Shown piece after piece: positions 1 through 7,476 of a stretch of DNA of 11,043 bases. The DNA is taken from positions 1 through 11,043 of the forward strand of contig JAAZKL010000361.1 of NCBI GenBank assembly GCA_012799845.1. The letters are read 5' to 3'. The notes under the pieces are model-generated. The model worked only from the letters and a program-made list of their open reading frames with translations, did no database searches and had not been told where the DNA came from. This stretch comes from Clostridiaceae bacterium. Lineage in GTDB: Bacteria; Bacillota; Clostridia; Acetivibrionales; DTU013. The first letter of the stretch is position 1; the number at the start of each line of letters is the position of its first letter. Position numbers and translations under genes: made by a program.

Positions 1-217
1 CATTTGACTATAGACGGGCATGTGCCTGCAGTTACACAAATTATATCAGAACGACTTCATTTAGTCACTTTTGCTTTTCATTATTTTCTTTTCACCGAAA
101 AGTTCAAAACATTTGGTCAAGCGAGACAACTGCATATTCTTAATCAATGGCTAACCATATAACAAACATATAGAATAATTGAATAAAGAAAACATAAAGA
201 ACAACTGTACAAAACTA
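1..217. other. AT-rich left edge, no supported gene
   Basis: This stretch is clearly richer in A and T than the genes to its right. One + frame is open from base 1 to a TAA at 160-162 (53 codons, ending ...LNQWLTI), so it could be the tail of a gene that starts outside the window. I do not recognise the peptide, an open run of this length is not rare by chance, and no terminator follows it, so I do not call it as a CDS. Nothing else is evident before the promoter at 218. Confidence 0.4.
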
Positions 218-246
218 TTGATTTATAATCAGTAGTGCATTATTAT
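218..246 (+). promoter_or_regulatory. Sigma-A-type promoter of the HAAS-padR pair
   Basis: A -35 TTGATT (218-223) and a -10 TATTAT (241-246) are separated by exactly 17 bases. Transcription would start near 252-254, about 47 bases before the ATG at 300. The promoter is embedded in repeated TCAGTAG half-sites, which suggests it is repressed by the PadR protein it drives. Confidence 0.7.
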
Positions 247-277
247 ATTAATAAGGCTACTGATCGATGGTCAGTAG
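228..277. promoter_or_regulatory. Probable autoregulatory operator, three CTACTGA/TCAGTAG half-sites
   Basis: ATCAGTAG (228-235) lies in the promoter spacer. CTACTGAT (257-264) and TCAGTAG (271-277) follow just after the likely start point. The last two form a perfect 7-bp inverted repeat with a 7-bp spacer (257-277); the first and second form an 8-bp inverted repeat across the -10 box. PadR proteins commonly bind dyads at their own promoters, so autorepression is the natural reading. The half-site differs from the ATGT/ACAT box described for some PadR proteins, so the link is by position only. Confidence 0.6.
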
Positions 278-299
278 ATGTCGGAGGAGGGGATCGCAG

Positions 300-1214
300 A
301 TGACCAAAGCCGGATGCAAAACCAGGAAAAAATTCATCAAAATGCTCAGAAACGCCTTGCTGTGGAGATACAACAGCAATGAAATACAGGATATAATAAG
401 CGATTATGATGGCTTTTTTGCGGCCGGACTCGAGCAGGGCAAAACCGAAGCAGAATTGTGCAGCGAATTCGGAGATCCTGAAGACATTGCAAAGAGCCTT
501 GACATCGAACTGAAAGCGAAAAGGTCGTTCTTCAGGTATTCGTCAAACAGGATGATCAGCGGGACCGCGATTGCCACGGCAATAATACTTATACTGCTTT
601 ATTACAGCTTCCGCAAACCCTTCCACCCCAGCAGGATATATATCGCATCAGTTCTTGTTGTTTTATCAGGGATGGCTATATGGGCCGCGATCGGAGGAAG
701 ACAATATACATTGCACGGCTATGCCGCATCAAAGGGAACTTTCAGGAAAGAACTCCTGCTCATACCTCACTGTATCCTGGTACTGATAACGTGCAGTATA
801 CTGGCACTTATGAGATCTATAGTAAGGAGCAACACGGTTTATCCTCCATTTGGGCTTGATATATCCCAGACCGGGCCTTTTATCCGAGACTCACTGTATT
901 TCGTTCTGATCATATCTTTATGTATCCTGTTTTTCGGGATGTACCGGTGCAGGCGCTGCAGCACATTATACTATTCCCTGGTACTACACGGGATCGGTTC
1001 CGCCGTCAGCATCCTGACCTTGCTGAATGCATTGAAATGGATCCACGATATATCGCAATACGTCAAGCTGGTCAACCTGTCAATGCTGCCCTGGATCATG
1101 TCCGTCATCTGTTCAGCTGTGTTCGTATTTAACATCCGCACAGGCGGCAGGAAGAAAAGTACAGCCGACGGGAGGGAAAACCATGGATGCTCAGATGAAA
1201 AAAGGAATCCTTGA
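300..1214 (+). CDS. Six-helix membrane protein with N-terminal HAAS/DUF1700-like domain
   Basis: The product has 304 residues from the ATG at 300, chosen because GGAGGAGG (283-290) lies nine bases upstream. An upstream in-frame ATG at 267 lies inside the operator and has no ribosome site. Residues ~12-70 form a soluble helical segment of the HAAS/DUF1700 kind (FIKMLRNALL, then DYDGFF, then a Glu-rich helix and FGDPEDIAKSL). About six hydrophobic helices follow at roughly 85-103, 112-132, 151-171, 198-215, 226-244 and 262-279, then a basic tail. HAAS and DUF1700 proteins are typically encoded next to PadR regulators and are thought to act as membrane partners or sensors; the biochemical role is not established. 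The last 32 bases overlap padR, so the two are translationally coupled. The membrane part is not one I can name. Confidence 0.75.
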   Translation: MTKAGCKTRKKFIKMLRNALLWRYNSNEIQDIISDYDGFFAAGLEQGKTEAELCSEFGDPEDIAKSLDIELKAKRSFFRYSSNRMISGTAIATAIILILLYYSFRKPFHPSRIYIASVLVVLSGMAIWAAIGGRQYTLHGYAASKGTFRKELLLIPHCILVLITCSILALMRSIVRSNTVYPPFGLDISQTGPFIRDSLYFVLIISLCILFFGMYRCRRCSTLYYSLVLHGIGSAVSILTLLNALKWIHDISQYVKLVNLSMLPWIMSVICSAVFVFNIRTGGRKKSTADGRENHGCSDEKRNP

Positions 1215-1494
1215 GATGTGTATCCTTCACATCATCTCACAGGAAGAACTTTACGGCTATCCGATCATGAAAAAAATGAACGGGTATTTCCCTGATGTTG
1301 ATGAAAGCACTTTTTATGCCATCCTCCGCAGATTTACTAGGGACGGGTTGACAGAAGCCTATTCGGGCAAAGAATCGAATGGTCCCCGGCGCAAGTACTA
1401 CAGGATAACCCAAAAAGGCCGCGAATACCTGCAGGACAGCGTGTCCGACTGGCGGACCATCAGCAGGATCGTAAGCGAAATTGGCATCAGGTAA
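1183..1494 (+). CDS. PadR-family winged-helix transcriptional regulator
   Basis: This is a 103-residue small PadR protein, a DNA-binding repressor family that often controls multidrug transporters or membrane stress genes. The family pattern is clear: MDAQMKKGILEMCILHIIS at the start, the LYGYPIMKKM helix, STFYAILRRF (recognition region) and GPRRKYYRITQKGREYL (wing). It ends soon after the winged helix, typical of the short PadR class with little C-terminal dimerisation extension. The ATG at 1183 is preceded by GGGAGGG about seven bases upstream, inside the 3' end of the HAAS gene, with a 32-base overlap. The likely target is its own promoter at 218-277. The order (HAAS gene first, PadR second) is the reverse of the commoner arrangement. 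Confidence 0.92.
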   Translation: MDAQMKKGILEMCILHIISQEELYGYPIMKKMNGYFPDVDESTFYAILRRFTRDGLTEAYSGKESNGPRRKYYRITQKGREYLQDSVSDWRTISRIVSEIGIR

Positions 1495-1515
1495 CGATAG
1501 TTTTATCTAATTTAC

Positions 1516-1619
1516 ATAAGGCAACAATCACATTATTGAAACAGTATAAGGCGGTAATGACCATGCCAATTCTGTATAAGGCGGCAATCACCATGCCAAA
1601 TCTGTATCAGGCAAATCAC
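1516..1619. repeat. 30-bp tandem repeat, three copies plus a degenerate fourth
   Basis: Copies start at 1516, 1546, 1576 and (partial) 1606 with an exact 30-base period. Copies 2 and 3 (ATAAGGCGGYAATSACCATG..., ending CTGT) differ at only a few positions; copy 1 shares mainly the ATAAGGC and AATSA core. Copy 4 begins ATCAGGC and runs into the stop codon of the minus-strand gene. The repeat fills the gap between convergent padR and pncB, where no ordinary terminator is seen. Each unit can form a small GGC-GGT/ACC-GCC hairpin, weak on its own. Confidence 0.8.
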
Positions 1620-3058
1620 CTTACCGAATACTCATGCAGCAGCTTTTCCCTTATATCCCACAGTGGCTGCGACAGGTCCACATAATACTTGTGCGGGTTC
1701 TCGAATCTCGTTACTTCTTCCCACAGCGTGTCGACCTGTTCACGGCAATAATCCCTTATCGTGTTCAGATCCGGGGATTCATAAACGCATCTGCCCTTGT
1801 CGAATATCTTCACCATAAGCTTCCTGGCGCAGAAGTTGGTGACCGTCTTTCTCTTCCATGTATATTCCGGATCGAATATCTCATATGGCTCGTTGTCATT
1901 GATGACTTCATCATGAAGTGTGATCACATCTGCCAGCGCCTTGCCGCTCTCCCTGTCATAAAGCCTCCAGACCTGCTTGAAAGCCGGAGTGGTGATTTTC
2001 TCAACATTCTCGCTCACCTTTATCTTCGGGATTATAACGCCGTCTTCCTCAACAGCGCAAAGTTTGTAAACACCGCCGAAGACAGGTTCCGACCTCGATG
2101 TGATAAGCCTCTCCCCAACTCCGAAGGAATCGACGCAAGCGCCCTGGCTGAGTATGTCCCTGATTATATATTCGTCGAGTGAATTCGAAGCTACAATGGC
2201 GCAGTCTTCAAATCCGGCCTCATCCAGCATTTTTCTCGCCCTGCGCGACAGGTAAGTAACATCACCTGAATCTATCCTGATGCCTTTCGGCCTGAAGCCC
2301 CTGGGCACGACCTCTTCATTGAACACCCTTATCGCGTTGGGGACTCCGGATTTCAAAACATTATATGTGTCCACGAGCAGTGTGCAGTTGGACGGATATA
2401 TGCGCGCATACGCCCTGAATGCCTCAAGCTCTGTCGGGAACATCTGTATCCAGCTGTGAGCCATGGTGCCGAGCGCCGGTATGCCGTATTCCCTGTCGGC
2501 TATGGTGCACGCCGTGCCGACGCATCCTCCGATGTACGCCGCCCTGGCGCCATATACGGCACCGTTATAACCCTGGGCCCTTCTTGAGCCGAACTCCATA
2601 ACCGGCCGTCCCTGAGCGGCGGTAACGATCCTGTTTGCCTTTGTTGCGATCAGGCTTTGGTGGTTTATGGACAGCAGCAGCATCGTCTCGATGAACTGCG
2701 CCTGCAGGACCGGCCCCCTGACTGTAACAATAGGCTCATTGGGAAATATGGGAGTCCCCTCGGGAATAGCCCATACATCGCACTCGAACCTGAAATTTCT
2801 CAGGTAGTCGAGGAATTCTTCCGAGAACTGTTTCTTGCTCCTCAGGTATTCGATATCTTCCTCATCGAACCTGAGTTCCTTTATATACTGTATGAACTGA
2901 TCGACTCCTGCCATAATGGCAAAACCGCCGTCATCAGGCACTCTCCTGAAAAACATATCGAAATACGCGATCTTGTCTTTCATTCCGCTCTGAAGATAGC
3001 CGTTCGCCATCGTTAACTCGTAAAAATCCGTCAGCATCGTCAGGTTTCCGTTACCCAA
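1616..3058 (-). CDS. pncB: Nicotinate phosphoribosyltransferase
   Basis: The enzyme converts nicotinate, PRPP and ATP to nicotinate mononucleotide, the entry step of the Preiss-Handler NAD salvage route in the cytoplasm. I place the start at a TTG (3056-3058), giving 480 residues. GGAGGTG sits six bases upstream, and the N-terminus then reads MGNGNLTMLTDFYELTMANG, matching the family. An upstream ATG at 3073 would put that ribosome site inside the coding sequence. Landmarks (TTG numbering) are FFRRVPDDGGFAIMAG near 36-51, EFGSRRAQGYNGAVYG near 155-170, GTMAHSWIQMF near 197-207 (His201 is the likely phosphorylated His), RIDSGDV near 261-267, and FGVGERLITSRSEPVFGGVYKL near 312-333. Length is normal for the family. 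It lies 90 bases after the acetyltransferase gene on the same strand and shows no promoter of its own, so it may be co-transcribed. Confidence 0.95.
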   Translation of the reverse strand: MGNGNLTMLTDFYELTMANGYLQSGMKDKIAYFDMFFRRVPDDGGFAIMAGVDQFIQYIKELRFDEEDIEYLRSKKQFSEEFLDYLRNFRFECDVWAIPEGTPIFPNEPIVTVRGPVLQAQFIETMLLLSINHQSLIATKANRIVTAAQGRPVMEFGSRRAQGYNGAVYGARAAYIGGCVGTACTIADREYGIPALGTMAHSWIQMFPTELEAFRAYARIYPSNCTLLVDTYNVLKSGVPNAIRVFNEEVVPRGFRPKGIRIDSGDVTYLSRRARKMLDEAGFEDCAIVASNSLDEYIIRDILSQGACVDSFGVGERLITSRSEPVFGGVYKLCAVEEDGVIIPKIKVSENVEKITTPAFKQVWRLYDRESGKALADVITLHDEVINDNEPYEIFDPEYTWKRKTVTNFCARKLMVKIFDKGRCVYESPDLNTIRDYCREQVDTLWEEVTRFENPHKYYVDLSQPLWDIREKLLHEYSVR

Positions 3059-3148
3059 AAAGTACACCTCCATAAATTTGCCAAATCCCGGATATGCCCG
3101 GTGCTTCGCCTGTTTGTATCCCGCAAATGCGGTTCCCGCACATTCAGT

Positions 3149-3664
3149 TCAATTGATATATAAAATCATTTTGTAGTCATCCATCACAAAACCGTTCCCG
3201 ATATCTGTCACGATATCTTCAATGACCCTGAAGCCCAGCTTCTCATATATCTTAATAGAAGTTGAATTATACTTGTTCACTGTGAGCCAGATATGGTCAA
3301 GCCCCGTCTTGCCGGCAATTTTCAACATCCTGTCCAGCATGATCCTTGATATACCCCGCCCTCTGCTGCTCTTCTCAATGTAAAACTTACTGAGGAACAA
3401 CCCCTTTTTATCGGCTTCCGGCCTGACAGCAAAGTATCCTACGGGTTTTGCACCGTCATATACGATAAAATACCTGTGACCATTCGCAGATATGTCATTC
3501 AGGATTCTTTCAGCGCTCTGGAATCTCGACAGCATATAATCGACCTGATTGGCGCCGATGATCGGGGTATAATGTTCCGTCCATATCACCCTGGCTAATT
3601 CCGCAAGTTCGTCTGCTTTTTCCCTGTCATCCCCGTTTAGTTCAACGAGACTGATACCTTCCAT
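3149..3664 (-). CDS. GNAT-family N-acetyltransferase
   Basis: This is a 171-residue single-domain acetyltransferase that would move an acetyl group from acetyl-CoA to an amine; the substrate is unknown. Motif A is at ~93-115 (FYIEKSSRGRGISRIMLDRM), with the acetyl-CoA loop R101-G-R-G-I-S106; Ser stands where many members have Gly or Ala. Motif B is at ~130-145 (NKYNSTSIKIYEKLGF), including the usual Asn and Tyr. The ATG at 3664 is chosen because AAGGGAG lies eight bases upstream. A longer frame from 3727 has no ribosome site and would overlap the -10 box of the promoter at 3723-3751. The extra N-terminal residues of that longer frame resemble nothing in the family. Confidence 0.88.
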   Translation of the reverse strand: MEGISLVELNGDDREKADELAELARVIWTEHYTPIIGANQVDYMLSRFQSAERILNDISANGHRYFIVYDGAKPVGYFAVRPEADKKGLFLSKFYIEKSSRGRGISRIMLDRMLKIAGKTGLDHIWLTVNKYNSTSIKIYEKLGFRVIEDIVTDIGNGFVMDDYKMILYIN

Positions 3665-3722
3665 AACAACCGCTCCCTTGCACGGATTGCATGTCTGCAT
3701 CGACTCTGCTACTTTATTCATA

Positions 3723-3751
3723 TTCATAACACTTTATTTCTAAACAGTCAA
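3723..3751 (-). promoter_or_regulatory. Promoter of the acetyltransferase (and possibly pncB)
   Basis: On the minus strand, TTGACT (3746-3751) and TATGAA (3723-3728) are separated by exactly 17 bases. Transcription would begin near 3715 and leave a ~50-base leader before the ATG at 3664. This also argues against the ATG at 3727. Confidence 0.6.
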
Positions 3752-3778
3752 TGGGAACTTTGCAGGGGAAGTGATCCG

Positions 3779-3896
3779 GTCAGGGGGATGGTTCTGTCAG
3801 AGGGACAGACCTTCGAGACCCGGGCTGGTCCCGAAGAACCGGCCCGGGTCTCGAAGGTCTGTCCCCCTGACAGAATCAGCCCCTGAAAGAATCAGC
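3779..3896. repeat. Long GC-rich palindrome, REP/MITE-like intergenic element
   Basis: Arms 3792-3829 and 3838-3875 are 38 bases each and pair completely, except for A3801/C3866 and a T/G at 3826/3841; the loop is eight bases. Pairing can continue outward with a bulge to ~3781/3886. The flanks carry short direct repeats: GTCAGGGGGA (3779) with GTCAGAGGGA (3796), and CCCTGACAGAATCAGC (3865) with CCCTGAAAGAATCAGC (3881). The second of these overlaps the TGA of the ABC gene. No T-run follows on either strand, so it is not a standard intrinsic terminator, though it could protect 3' ends. Long perfect stems in a gap like this usually mean a dispersed palindromic element. Confidence 0.8.
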
Positions 3897-5688
3897 TTGC
3901 TTCCCCCTCGTCGTTCAGGAACTTGAACTGTGACGTATACAGGTTGTAATACTGGCCTTTGAGCTTTATCAGTTCCTCATGGGTGCCTGATTCGACAATG
4001 CCGCCTTCCTCCACGACCATTATCCGGTCGGCATTGCGTATCGTCGACAGCCTGTGGGCTATTACAAAGGAGGTCCTGCCCTCGAGCAGCTTCTTTATGC
4101 CCTGCTGGACAAGCCGCTCGGTATGGGTATCGATGCTGGCCGTAGCCTCATCGAGTATCAGTATGCGCGGATCAGCCAGCAGCGCCCTGGCGAACGCTAT
4201 CAACTGCCGCTGCCCCGCCGACAGCCTTGTACCGCGCTCATTGACTTCGGTGTCGTACCCTTTTTCAAATTTCATAATGAACTCGTGGGCCGATACGGCT
4301 TTCGCAGCTTCGATAACTTCCTCGTCCGTGGCATCCAGCTTGCCGTACCTTATGTTTTCCATTATTGTGGTCGAGAAAAGGAACGTATCCTGCGGCATCA
4401 CGCCGATCTGGCTTCTCAGGCTCTCCAGCGTCACATCATTTACATTATATCCGTCGATCAGCACTTCCCCGGACGTGACCTCATAGAACCTGCTTATCAG
4501 GTTTGCAACCGTCGTCTTGCCCGCTCCCGTCGAACCGACCAGCGCTATCGTCTGCCCTGCCGATACGTCGAAGCTGACATCCTTGAGCACCTGCTGCCCC
4601 TCGTCATACCCGAACGTCACGTTCCTGAAAGATACATCGCCCTTTATCTCCGGCAGCGGCTTCGCATCCTGCCTGTCTTTTATGTCCGGGTCGATGTCCA
4701 GTATCTCGAATATCCTCTCGGCGCCGGACATGTTGGTGACCAACTGGTTGTAAAAATTGCTGATGTTCATGATAGGCTGCCAGAACATCGACACATAGCT
4801 GGTGAACGCCACGAGCAGTCCCGGTGTAATGGTGCCCGTTCCGATCATGCTCGCTCCGAACCAGAATACAAGTATCGATCCGATTCCCCAGGACATTTCC
4901 ACGGTCGGCCAGAAGAAGTCGTTGATCCGGACGGCCCTGACGAACGAATCCCTCCACTCGTTGCAAAGCTGCAGGAACGTCGAAGAAGTCTCCTGCTCCG
5001 CCGCGAAGCTCTGCACCACTCTTATGCCTGAAAAATCCTCATGCGTGAACGCATTGAGGTTCGACGACTTTTTCCTGTGGGTCTGCCATCTCTTCCTCGA
5101 AACAGTCGATATGAAGAAGAATGTCACCAGCATGAAAGGCAGCGTAGCCAGGGCCACCAGCCCAAGCCTGTAGTTCATCAGCATCATTATGACGACCACG
5201 GCAGAAATTTTCACGAGTTCGGGCACCAGGCTCGTAACGCTGTTGGCAAACACATCGTTCAGCGAATTGACGTCCCCTATGATCCTTGCCAGGATCTTGC
5301 CCGTAGGCCTGCTGTCGAAGAACGAAAACGACAGCTTCTGTATGTGTGAATAAAGCTGCTGCCTTATGGTCAGCAGTATACTGTTGGACACCCTGCCCAT
5401 GATCAGCATCCTCAGTCTCGAGCACACCACGGCCACGATATTGACGATTATCATGACACCGCCGATCAGAAACAGGTTTTTCCAGTCTCCCTCGGCGATA
5501 TATTTGTCGATCCCCAGCTTCATCATGTAGGGGTTGAACAGTTCCACCACGATGACCGCAGCCATCAGGAGCAATGTCCTAATAACTGCTCCCATGTATG
5601 GTTTGAGGTACGAAAGCAGCCTTCTGATGATCGTAATATTCAGGCTCTGCTTGAGCTCTTCATCTTCCCTTACAATGTTGATTGGCAT
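3892..5688 (-). CDS. Heterodimeric ABC exporter subunit, BmrD/TM288-like
   Basis: This 598-residue half-transporter has an N-terminal membrane domain of six helices (~30-320) fused to a nucleotide-binding domain (~350-585). Walker A is GSTGAGKT (385-392), the Q-loop Gln is 433, the signature is LSAGQ (489-493) rather than LSGGQ, Walker B is ILILDE (509-514) with catalytic Glu514, and the H-loop His is 545. The SFSFFDSRPTGKI segment is the typical membrane-domain coupling region. An intact Walker B with an altered signature is the pattern of the BmrD/TM288 half, which pairs with a partner of opposite character, here the upstream gene. The complex sits in the plasma membrane and would export drugs or lipids; the actual substrate cannot be read. 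The ATG overlaps the partner's stop (TAATG), with GAGGTGG upstream. Confidence 0.95.
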   Translation of the reverse strand: MPINIVREDEELKQSLNITIIRRLLSYLKPYMGAVIRTLLLMAAVIVVELFNPYMMKLGIDKYIAEGDWKNLFLIGGVMIIVNIVAVVCSRLRMLIMGRVSNSILLTIRQQLYSHIQKLSFSFFDSRPTGKILARIIGDVNSLNDVFANSVTSLVPELVKISAVVVIMMLMNYRLGLVALATLPFMLVTFFFISTVSRKRWQTHRKKSSNLNAFTHEDFSGIRVVQSFAAEQETSSTFLQLCNEWRDSFVRAVRINDFFWPTVEMSWGIGSILVFWFGASMIGTGTITPGLLVAFTSYVSMFWQPIMNISNFYNQLVTNMSGAERIFEILDIDPDIKDRQDAKPLPEIKGDVSFRNVTFGYDEGQQVLKDVSFDVSAGQTIALVGSTGAGKTTVANLISRFYEVTSGEVLIDGYNVNDVTLESLRSQIGVMPQDTFLFSTTIMENIRYGKLDATDEEVIEAAKAVSAHEFIMKFEKGYDTEVNERGTRLSAGQRQLIAFARALLADPRILILDEATASIDTHTERLVQQGIKKLLEGRTSFVIAHRLSTIRNADRIMVVEEGGIVESGTHEELIKLKGQYYNLYTSQFKFLNDEGEAS

Positions 5689-7424
5689 TATACCACCTCT
5701 TTTTCCAATGCTTCCACATAATCGCGGTACTGCTCACGATACGTTTCATAATATCGGCCCCGCAGCCTGAGAAGCTCTTCATGCGTGCCCCTCTCCACGA
5801 TCCTGCCGTCTTCGAAATAAAGGATCTCATCGGCATTTTTCACTGCCGATACCCTGTGGGCTATGATAAAGCAGGTGAATCCCTTCCTGCGGTCCATCGC
5901 CCTCTGTATGGCATGCTCGGTCTCCATGTCCAGCGCAGAGGTCGAGTCGTCCATTATCAATACCTTTGCGTCCCTGACAAGGGCCCTTGCTATCGATATC
6001 CTCTGCTTCTGGCCGCCTGACAGCCCGATGCCCCTTTCGCCTATCACCGTCCGGTAACCCTCGGGCATCTGGGACACGAACTCTTCGACCATCGCGTCCC
6101 TGCAGGCCGCCATGAACACTTCGTCAGACACCTCGCCTGCGCCGAATTTTATGTTCGCCTCGATGGTATCCGAGAAGAGGAACGTGTCCTGCATGACAAC
6201 CGACACATTCCTTCTGAGTTCTGCAAGATCCATCTCCTTCACACCGATACCGTCGAAGAAAACGCTCCCTGAAGTGCAGTCGTAGTATCTCCCGATGAGG
6301 TTTATCAGCGTGCTTTTGCCGGCTCCCGTCATGCCCATTATCGCTATCGTGGCGCCGGGTTTTGCATCGATATTGATATCTTTCAGCACGCTTACACCGT
6401 CATAATCAAAGCATACATCCCTGAACTCCACATGCCCGCATATCTTTTCCGGCATCTTCGGTTCCGGGCAGTTTTTGATATCGGGCTCTTCTTCGAACAG
6501 TTTGTCTATCTTCTTCACAGAAGCGACGCACTGGGCTACGACGCTTGAGAGCCAGCCCATCATCCTGAGCGGCCAGATCAGCATCCAGATGTAGTTGCTG
6601 AAGGCCACCAGCGTACCCAGTGACATTTCCTCGCCGATGACGAGATATCCGCCAGCGGTGATGACAAACACGAGCACGAGATTGGACAGGAACTCGATCA
6701 TCGGGTTGTATTTAGCGAAGGACTTTACCAGGTCGTAATTGATCTTGTAATTCTCCTCATTCTGCCTCAGGAATTTCAGTATCTCATGCTTCTCCCTGCC
6801 AAAGGCCTTAACGACCCTGACACCGGCAATATTCTCCTGTGCCGTCGTATTGAGCGCCGCCCTCTGGTCGCTGATCTTTTCGTATTGCATGCCCACCTGT
6901 CTTTCCAGCTTTATTACCACATACTCTATCAACGGCATCGTCAGAAGGCTGATCAGCGCCAGCTTCCAGTTGATAATGAACAGGATCACGGCAGCGACGA
7001 CAAAATAGATGATCTGCTCCAAAGTCAGCATTATGCCGTAACAGATCGCGTGCATTATGTTGTCGGTGTCTTCCTTAATCCTTGACATCAGCTCACCCGT
7101 ATTGTTCTTGTCAAAGAATGTGAAGGAGAGCCTCTGTATGTGGTCAAAGAGCTTTTTCCGCAGATCCACGATAACTTTGGAACTGGATATGTCAAACATG
7201 TACTCCTTGGCGTACCCAAGCACTGCACGCCCGAAAGTGATCACAGCCAGCGCCAGCAGCGCCGTCCTCATATAGGCCAGTTCCCCGTTCATTATGACTC
7301 TGTCGATGATCTCGCCGAAATAATATGGATTGTACATATCGAGCACTATGGCCGACACCAGCGCAACAAAGCCCAAAGTGTATGTAACCCACCGTTTTGC
7401 TATCAATTTCAGTAACCGTTTCAA
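5688..7424 (-). CDS. Heterodimeric ABC exporter subunit, BmrC/TM287-like
   Basis: This 578-residue half-transporter has a membrane domain (~10-305) and a nucleotide-binding domain (~330-565). Walker A is GMTGAGKS (364-371), the Q-loop Gln is 412, the signature is canonical LSGGQ (468-472) and the H-loop His is 523. Walker B reads VLIMDD (488-493), so Asp493 replaces the catalytic Glu. That makes its own ATP site degenerate, while its LSGGQ completes the active site of the partner. The start is a TTG at 7424 with a G-rich site (GGGGGGA) five bases upstream; an in-frame TGA lies immediately before it, so no longer N-terminus is possible. It is the first structural gene of the operon and lies behind the ~400-base leader that carries a small ORF and an attenuator. 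The 1-base overlap with the second gene suggests equal synthesis of both halves. Confidence 0.95.
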   Translation of the reverse strand: MKRLLKLIAKRWVTYTLGFVALVSAIVLDMYNPYYFGEIIDRVIMNGELAYMRTALLALAVITFGRAVLGYAKEYMFDISSSKVIVDLRKKLFDHIQRLSFTFFDKNNTGELMSRIKEDTDNIMHAICYGIMLTLEQIIYFVVAAVILFIINWKLALISLLTMPLIEYVVIKLERQVGMQYEKISDQRAALNTTAQENIAGVRVVKAFGREKHEILKFLRQNEENYKINYDLVKSFAKYNPMIEFLSNLVLVFVITAGGYLVIGEEMSLGTLVAFSNYIWMLIWPLRMMGWLSSVVAQCVASVKKIDKLFEEEPDIKNCPEPKMPEKICGHVEFRDVCFDYDGVSVLKDINIDAKPGATIAIMGMTGAGKSTLINLIGRYYDCTSGSVFFDGIGVKEMDLAELRRNVSVVMQDTFLFSDTIEANIKFGAGEVSDEVFMAACRDAMVEEFVSQMPEGYRTVIGERGIGLSGGQKQRISIARALVRDAKVLIMDDSTSALDMETEHAIQRAMDRRKGFTCFIIAHRVSAVKNADEILYFEDGRIVERGTHEELLRLRGRYYETYREQYRDYVEALEKEVV

Positions 7425-7446
7425 TCAAATCCCCCCAGGTGCCTTC

Positions 7447-7474
7447 ATAAAACCTTCTGCAAATAATTCACCAA
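7447..7474 (-). promoter_or_regulatory. Possible weak internal promoter close to the ABC genes
   Basis: TTGGTG (7469-7474) and TTTTAT (7447-7452) are 16 bases apart on the minus strand. Both boxes are poor matches and the start point would leave only a very short leader. It is listed because it is the only candidate between the terminator and the ABC start. Confidence 0.2.
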
Positions 7475-7476
7475 TA

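Noticed and set aside
1..162. Open + frame of 53 codons at the left edge
   Set aside because: Unrecognised, AT-rich, no start in the window, and length within chance; mentioned only as a possible gene tail.
1516..1619. CRISPR array
   Set aside because: Units are contiguous tandem copies with no unique spacers, and no cas gene is present.
3792..3875. Intrinsic terminator of the ABC operon
   Set aside because: The stem is strong but far too long and no T-run follows on either strand.
4054..5031. Open + frame of 325 codons opposite the ABC gene
   Set aside because: Antisense shadow of a conserved ABC exporter; Arg/His/Pro-rich composition, no ribosome site or family pattern.
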